A stretch of 19,214 nt of DNA. Source: Enterovibrio sp042096095. GTDB lineage: Bacteria > Pseudomonadota > Gammaproteobacteria > Enterobacterales > Vibrionaceae. Under the pieces are notes generated by a model. It was not told the origin of the DNA. It made no database searches and saw only the letters and a program-made list of their open reading frames with translations. The stretch lies in the NCBI GenBank assembly GCA_042096095.1, contig JBELME010000048.1, positions 1 to 19,214 on the forward strand, given 5' to 3'. Position 1 is the first letter of the stretch; each line of letters opens with the position of its first letter. This document shows, in pieces, positions 16,690 through 19,214 of the stretch. The translations under genes and the position numbers were made by a program.

Positions 16690-16793
16690 CATTGGCTTTG
16701 GATTAAGAAAGCTGTGCTTCTTTCCGTTAACAGCTCCTCTTTGGTTCGTTTCAAAATACCTCTTTAGTTCGGTTTAAAAGATAAATACAAAAG

Positions 16794-16825
16794 AAAAGGG
16801 ACTGTTCAAATCAGTCCCTTTTTTG
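16794..16825. terminator. Rho-independent terminator of the tolC-ompA pair (bidirectional)
   Basis: An 11-bp stem (AAAAGGGACTG with CAGTCCCTTTT) around a 7-base loop, with A and T runs on both sides. It ends the leftward tolC-ompA transcript just after the ompA-like stop. Confidence 0.88.
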
Positions 16826-16851
16826 TTGTTCGTTGTTGTGATGTTGAAGGG

Positions 16852-17478
16852 CTATTTAGACGTGTAGATAGTCCATTCCATCACGACACTTTCTTCTGTC
16901 GCTTTCACACCCGCCGTCACGCGTCGGCTTAAGATTTCTGTAAGGGTTGATGAATCTGCAATTACAGGGTCGCTCTCTCCGTAGCCAACAATCTTGATTC
17001 GACTTTTTTGAATACCTTGTCGTGTCAGCGCATTTCTCACTGAGGTCGCACGCGCTTGCGACAGCGCAACGTTTTGTGCGTCTGACCCTGTTGGGCTTGC
17101 ATAGCCTTTTAGCTCAACGCGGGTTGCTGGGAAGGTTTTCATGAAGGTTGCGAGTTGACGGACTTCACCACTAAAGCTTGGGGGAATTACAGAGGAGTTA
17201 TTTGCGAACAAGATGTGCAATTCATTCATTGCATTGAGGGCGACGATTTCCGCACATCCATCGTTGTTCACTTGCGCGCCAGATGCTGTTGTCGTGCACA
17301 AATCACGCGCGTTGATCACGCCGTCTTTGTCGTCATCTAACAAGCTGGCCGTTTGATCAGCCACGGGCGGGTTTGAAACTGTCGTTGAACATCCGGCGAG
17401 GCCGAATGTTCCAAGCAGTACAAAGGTTGAAAGTGTAAGTGAGAACTTGGTTGTTGCCAACCTTACTGCGTTCTTCAT
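16852..17478 (-). CDS. OmpA family outer-membrane lipoprotein with peptidoglycan-binding domain
   Basis: 208 residues from the ATG at 17478. That start is chosen because AAGGAG precedes it and it overlaps the tolC stop (ATGA), whereas a longer frame from 17517 would run into the tolC coding region. A lipoprotein signal ends in LAGC (Cys about 30). A short calcium-binding thrombospondin type 3-like motif follows, with DDDKDGVINARDLC. The C-terminal OmpA-like domain includes ELKGYASPTGSDAQN, LSQARATSVRNAL and GYGESDP. Such domains bind peptidoglycan from the outer membrane. In Lap-type adhesin loci an OmpA-family gene commonly accompanies the TolC-like pore. Its exact role there is not settled. 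Confidence 0.85.
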   Translation of the reverse strand: MKNAVRLATTKFSLTLSTFVLLGTFGLAGCSTTVSNPPVADQTASLLDDDKDGVINARDLCTTTASGAQVNNDGCAEIVALNAMNELHILFANNSSVIPPSFSGEVRQLATFMKTFPATRVELKGYASPTGSDAQNVALSQARATSVRNALTRQGIQKSRIKIVGYGESDPVIADSSTLTEILSRRVTAGVKATEESVVMEWTIYTSK

Positions 17479-18926
17479 TGACTGTCTCCTTGATCGCCAT
17501 AGACCGAGGTTTGCCATTCTTCTGGCGTATCTACACGCAGTTCAGAGAGCAGTAACCCCGTCGCGTTTAAGACACGGTAGCGAGCGAGAATGCCTTCGAA
17601 GTGCGCATCGAGGTATGAGCGGCGCGCGTCGAACAGTTCATTTTCAGTATTGAGTAGGTCAAGCAGAGTACGTCGACCAATCAGGTATTGCTTCTCATAC
17701 GCCGTCAGCGTTTTCGCCGAGGCATCAACATGCTGTTGTAAGAAGGTTGTTTGCTTCTCAGACAGTTCTTTTGCTGTCCATGCGAGGCGTGTACTTTCAT
17801 TCAACATGCGGTGAGCATTGTTGCGAATGTTCTTTGCCTTGTTGATTTGATACGCCGCGCTGCGCGCTTCAGCTGCATCTGTACCGCCACTGAACAGGTT
17901 ATAGCGCATACGAAGCATGGCTTGGAACTCGTCAGTGTCGCCAGGTGAGCCGTCTAACTCTTCGCCCCATTCTTGTGATGCTTCAATGGTGAAGGTAGGG
18001 TAGAAATCACCTTTTGCCTGCTCGTATTGATAACGGGCTGCTTCAACATCGTTGCTTGCAACATGAACGACTGGGTTGTTTTCTTTTGCTGCAGCGAGGG
18101 CATCAACCAGAGATTGTGGGATAAAGAGGGCATCGACGTCTGGTTTTACCAAGGCAGTAGGGCTTCGACCTACCACACGTTCGAACTCGGTGGTTTCGTC
18201 ATCGAGGTTACTGCTTGCCGCGAGAAGGTTAGTGTTAGCCTGAGCCAATCGGCCTTCTACCTGAGAAAGGTCAGCCGTTGAGCTGATGCCTGAGTCGGTG
18301 CGTCGTTTGATGTCTTTGTAGATGCGTTCATGGGTGTCGAGGTTTTTCACCGACAAATCCATAATGGCTTCAGCTTTTAAAACATTCAGGTAAACCTCGG
18401 TCACACGCAGCGCTGTGTCTTGCGCGTCAGAAAGAAGTTGAAAACGCTGCGCTTCGGCTTCTGACTTTGTGCGTTTGATGTCGTTGTAGGTAATGGCACC
18501 ATCCCAAATAAGTTGGCGCAAACTGATGCGAACATCTCGGGGTTTGTATTGCCCTTGGTTACTGTCGTTGTCATAGTCGGAGTAACCTATGCCAGCTTCT
18601 AGATCAACTGACGGTAAATATCCGCCTTGTGATGCGTCAATTTGCTCTTCTTGACTCTTGAACTGGTTATACGCTTCTCGAATGACTGGATTTTGAGACA
18701 GTGTTTCTGCGACAGCCTGTTCAAGTGACTGGGCAGCCACCGAAGGAATGTACACAGAAACTGTTGTGGCGAGCATCATAATGCTCATTTTTGATCGTAT
18801 GCTTTCGGTAAGTACAGTCATCATGTTAACTTTTTGTTCTATTGTATTAAAATCTGATTTAAAGCAAGTCGTACCAGTATTCGTCTTCGAGAATCGCTGT
18901 CTCTTTCGGGTATAGAACGGTTTCAT
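17475..18926 (-). CDS. TolC family outer-membrane channel of type I secretion (LapE/AggA-like)
   Basis: 483 residues from the ATG at 18926, which has GAGGGAG five bases upstream. The body from SLEQAVAETLSQNPVIREAYNQF through two long coiled-coil repeats and the ITYNDIKRTKSEAEAQRFQLL region to GRRTLLDLLNTENELFDARRSYLDA is typical of the TolC/AggA type. It forms a trimeric outer-membrane and periplasmic tunnel for an ABC exporter. A signal peptide (MSIMMLATTVSVYIPSVAA, before QS) is present, but with this start it lies behind about 45 extra basic residues. A second start, ATG at 18824 or 18821, gives about 449 residues, the more usual length, but lacks a good ribosome-binding site. The gene is translationally coupled to the ompA-like gene. 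No ABC transporter or HlyD-type adaptor is in the window. Confidence 0.88.
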   Translation of the reverse strand: MKPFYTRKRQRFSKTNTGTTCFKSDFNTIEQKVNMMTVLTESIRSKMSIMMLATTVSVYIPSVAAQSLEQAVAETLSQNPVIREAYNQFKSQEEQIDASQGGYLPSVDLEAGIGYSDYDNDSNQGQYKPRDVRISLRQLIWDGAITYNDIKRTKSEAEAQRFQLLSDAQDTALRVTEVYLNVLKAEAIMDLSVKNLDTHERIYKDIKRRTDSGISSTADLSQVEGRLAQANTNLLAASSNLDDETTEFERVVGRSPTALVKPDVDALFIPQSLVDALAAAKENNPVVHVASNDVEAARYQYEQAKGDFYPTFTIEASQEWGEELDGSPGDTDEFQAMLRMRYNLFSGGTDAAEARSAAYQINKAKNIRNNAHRMLNESTRLAWTAKELSEKQTTFLQQHVDASAKTLTAYEKQYLIGRRTLLDLLNTENELFDARRSYLDAHFEGILARYRVLNATGLLLSELRVDTPEEWQTSVYGDQGDSQ

Positions 18927-19013
18927 GAATGCTCCCTCAAAGCGTTTTGATACTAGGCTAAACGATAAATCTGTTCGTTTTTTACATGAATGAACGCAGG
19001 ATATGTTGTCTAG

Positions 19014-19037
19014 AAGACCTGCCAAAATGGTCTTTTT
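19014..19037 (+). terminator. Rightward terminator-like hairpin in the tolC leader
   Basis: AAGACC pairs with GGTCTT around a nine-base loop, extendable by a wobble pair, followed by TTTTTC on the plus strand. It is antisense to tolC, and no rightward gene that it could serve is seen within the window. Confidence 0.4.
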
Positions 19038-19123
19038 TTCACGTTTTCTACAGGGCGTTCATCCCTATAAACCGCAAGAAATCACGTATTTGCTCGCAGC
19101 CATGTAAAAATAGGGCAAGTTAA

Positions 19124-19143
19124 ACCCCTAATGACACCCCTAA
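19124..19143 (-). repeat. Direct repeat ACCCCTAA x2 upstream of tolC (12-bp period)
   Basis: ACCCCTAA occurs at 19124 and 19136 (TTAGGGGT on the tolC-coding strand). This is a candidate operator. Read on the tolC strand, each copy is 6/7 similar to a NarP heptamer half-site, which may be chance. Confidence 0.45.
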
Positions 19144-19172
19144 AGTGGTTTATATCGCTCCGCTATCATAAA

Positions 19173-19189
19173 TGAGACAGATTGAGACA
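19173..19189 (+). repeat. Direct repeat TGAGACA x2 (10-bp period)
   Basis: TGAGACA occurs at 19173 and 19183, exactly one helical turn apart, as expected for a regulator binding one DNA face. It could serve tolC (leftward) or a gene beyond the right edge. Confidence 0.4.
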
Positions 19190-19214
19190 AGTTAAAAGCG
19201 ACCAAACTGACTCC

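Larger units (their letters stand above)
16507..16851. other. Intergenic region between convergent genes
   Basis: About 345 bp. It holds two terminator-like hairpins (annotated separately) and otherwise no recognised gene. The rightward hypothetical gene and the leftward ompA-like gene end here. Confidence 0.4.

Overview
The window looks like chromosomal DNA from a marine gammaproteobacterium of the Vibrionaceae (Vibrio, Grimontia, Enterovibrio or Photobacterium type). The reasons are the narP-narQ / napFDABC arrangement known from vibrios, a DUF440 (YciU/HI1450-like) gene, a DASH-type cryptochrome, and a large RTX protein with a TolC/OmpA gene pair. The genus cannot be fixed from the sequence alone. 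No rRNA, tRNA, insertion sequence, integrase or CRISPR array was seen.

Layout. (1) Positions 2-2653: the 3' end of a large secreted RTX protein, entering from the left edge. It has calcium-binding repeat blocks, two copies of an unrecognised ~150-residue domain and one DUF4114-like domain. (2) 2795-9848: a periplasmic nitrate respiration locus. A leftward narQ-narP two-component pair is divergent from a rightward napF-napD-napA-napB-napC operon. A 287-bp control region between them holds a near-consensus NarP palindrome and an FNR-like site. narQ is interrupted by a one-base frameshift in its second membrane helix. (3) 9948-14301: single genes: a DUF440 protein (-), a degenerate nucleotidyltransferase-like protein (+, TTG start), a YjiH-type membrane protein (+), a small secreted helical protein (-) and a small alpha/beta hydrolase (+). 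(4) 14415-16506: a DASH cryptochrome/photolyase (-) and a small hypothetical gene (+). (5) 16852-18926: a leftward pair encoding a TolC-family outer-membrane channel and an OmpA-family lipoprotein, of the kind that accompanies type I secretion of large RTX adhesins.

How the genes work together. NarQ and NarP should sense nitrate/nitrite and activate napFDABC, probably together with FNR. NapC (tetraheme, membrane) takes electrons from quinol to NapB (diheme) and NapA (Mo-bisMGD nitrate reductase), while NapD and NapF help NapA mature. The TolC/OmpA pair may serve export or anchoring of a giant RTX protein such as the one at the left edge, but the ABC and membrane-fusion components are not in the window, so this link is inferred.

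The least explained items are the broken narQ, the cysteine-containing duplicated RTX domain, an 11-bp hairpin between napA and napB, three tandem hairpins ahead of the nucleotidyltransferase-like gene, and two sets of helically phased direct repeats upstream of tolC.
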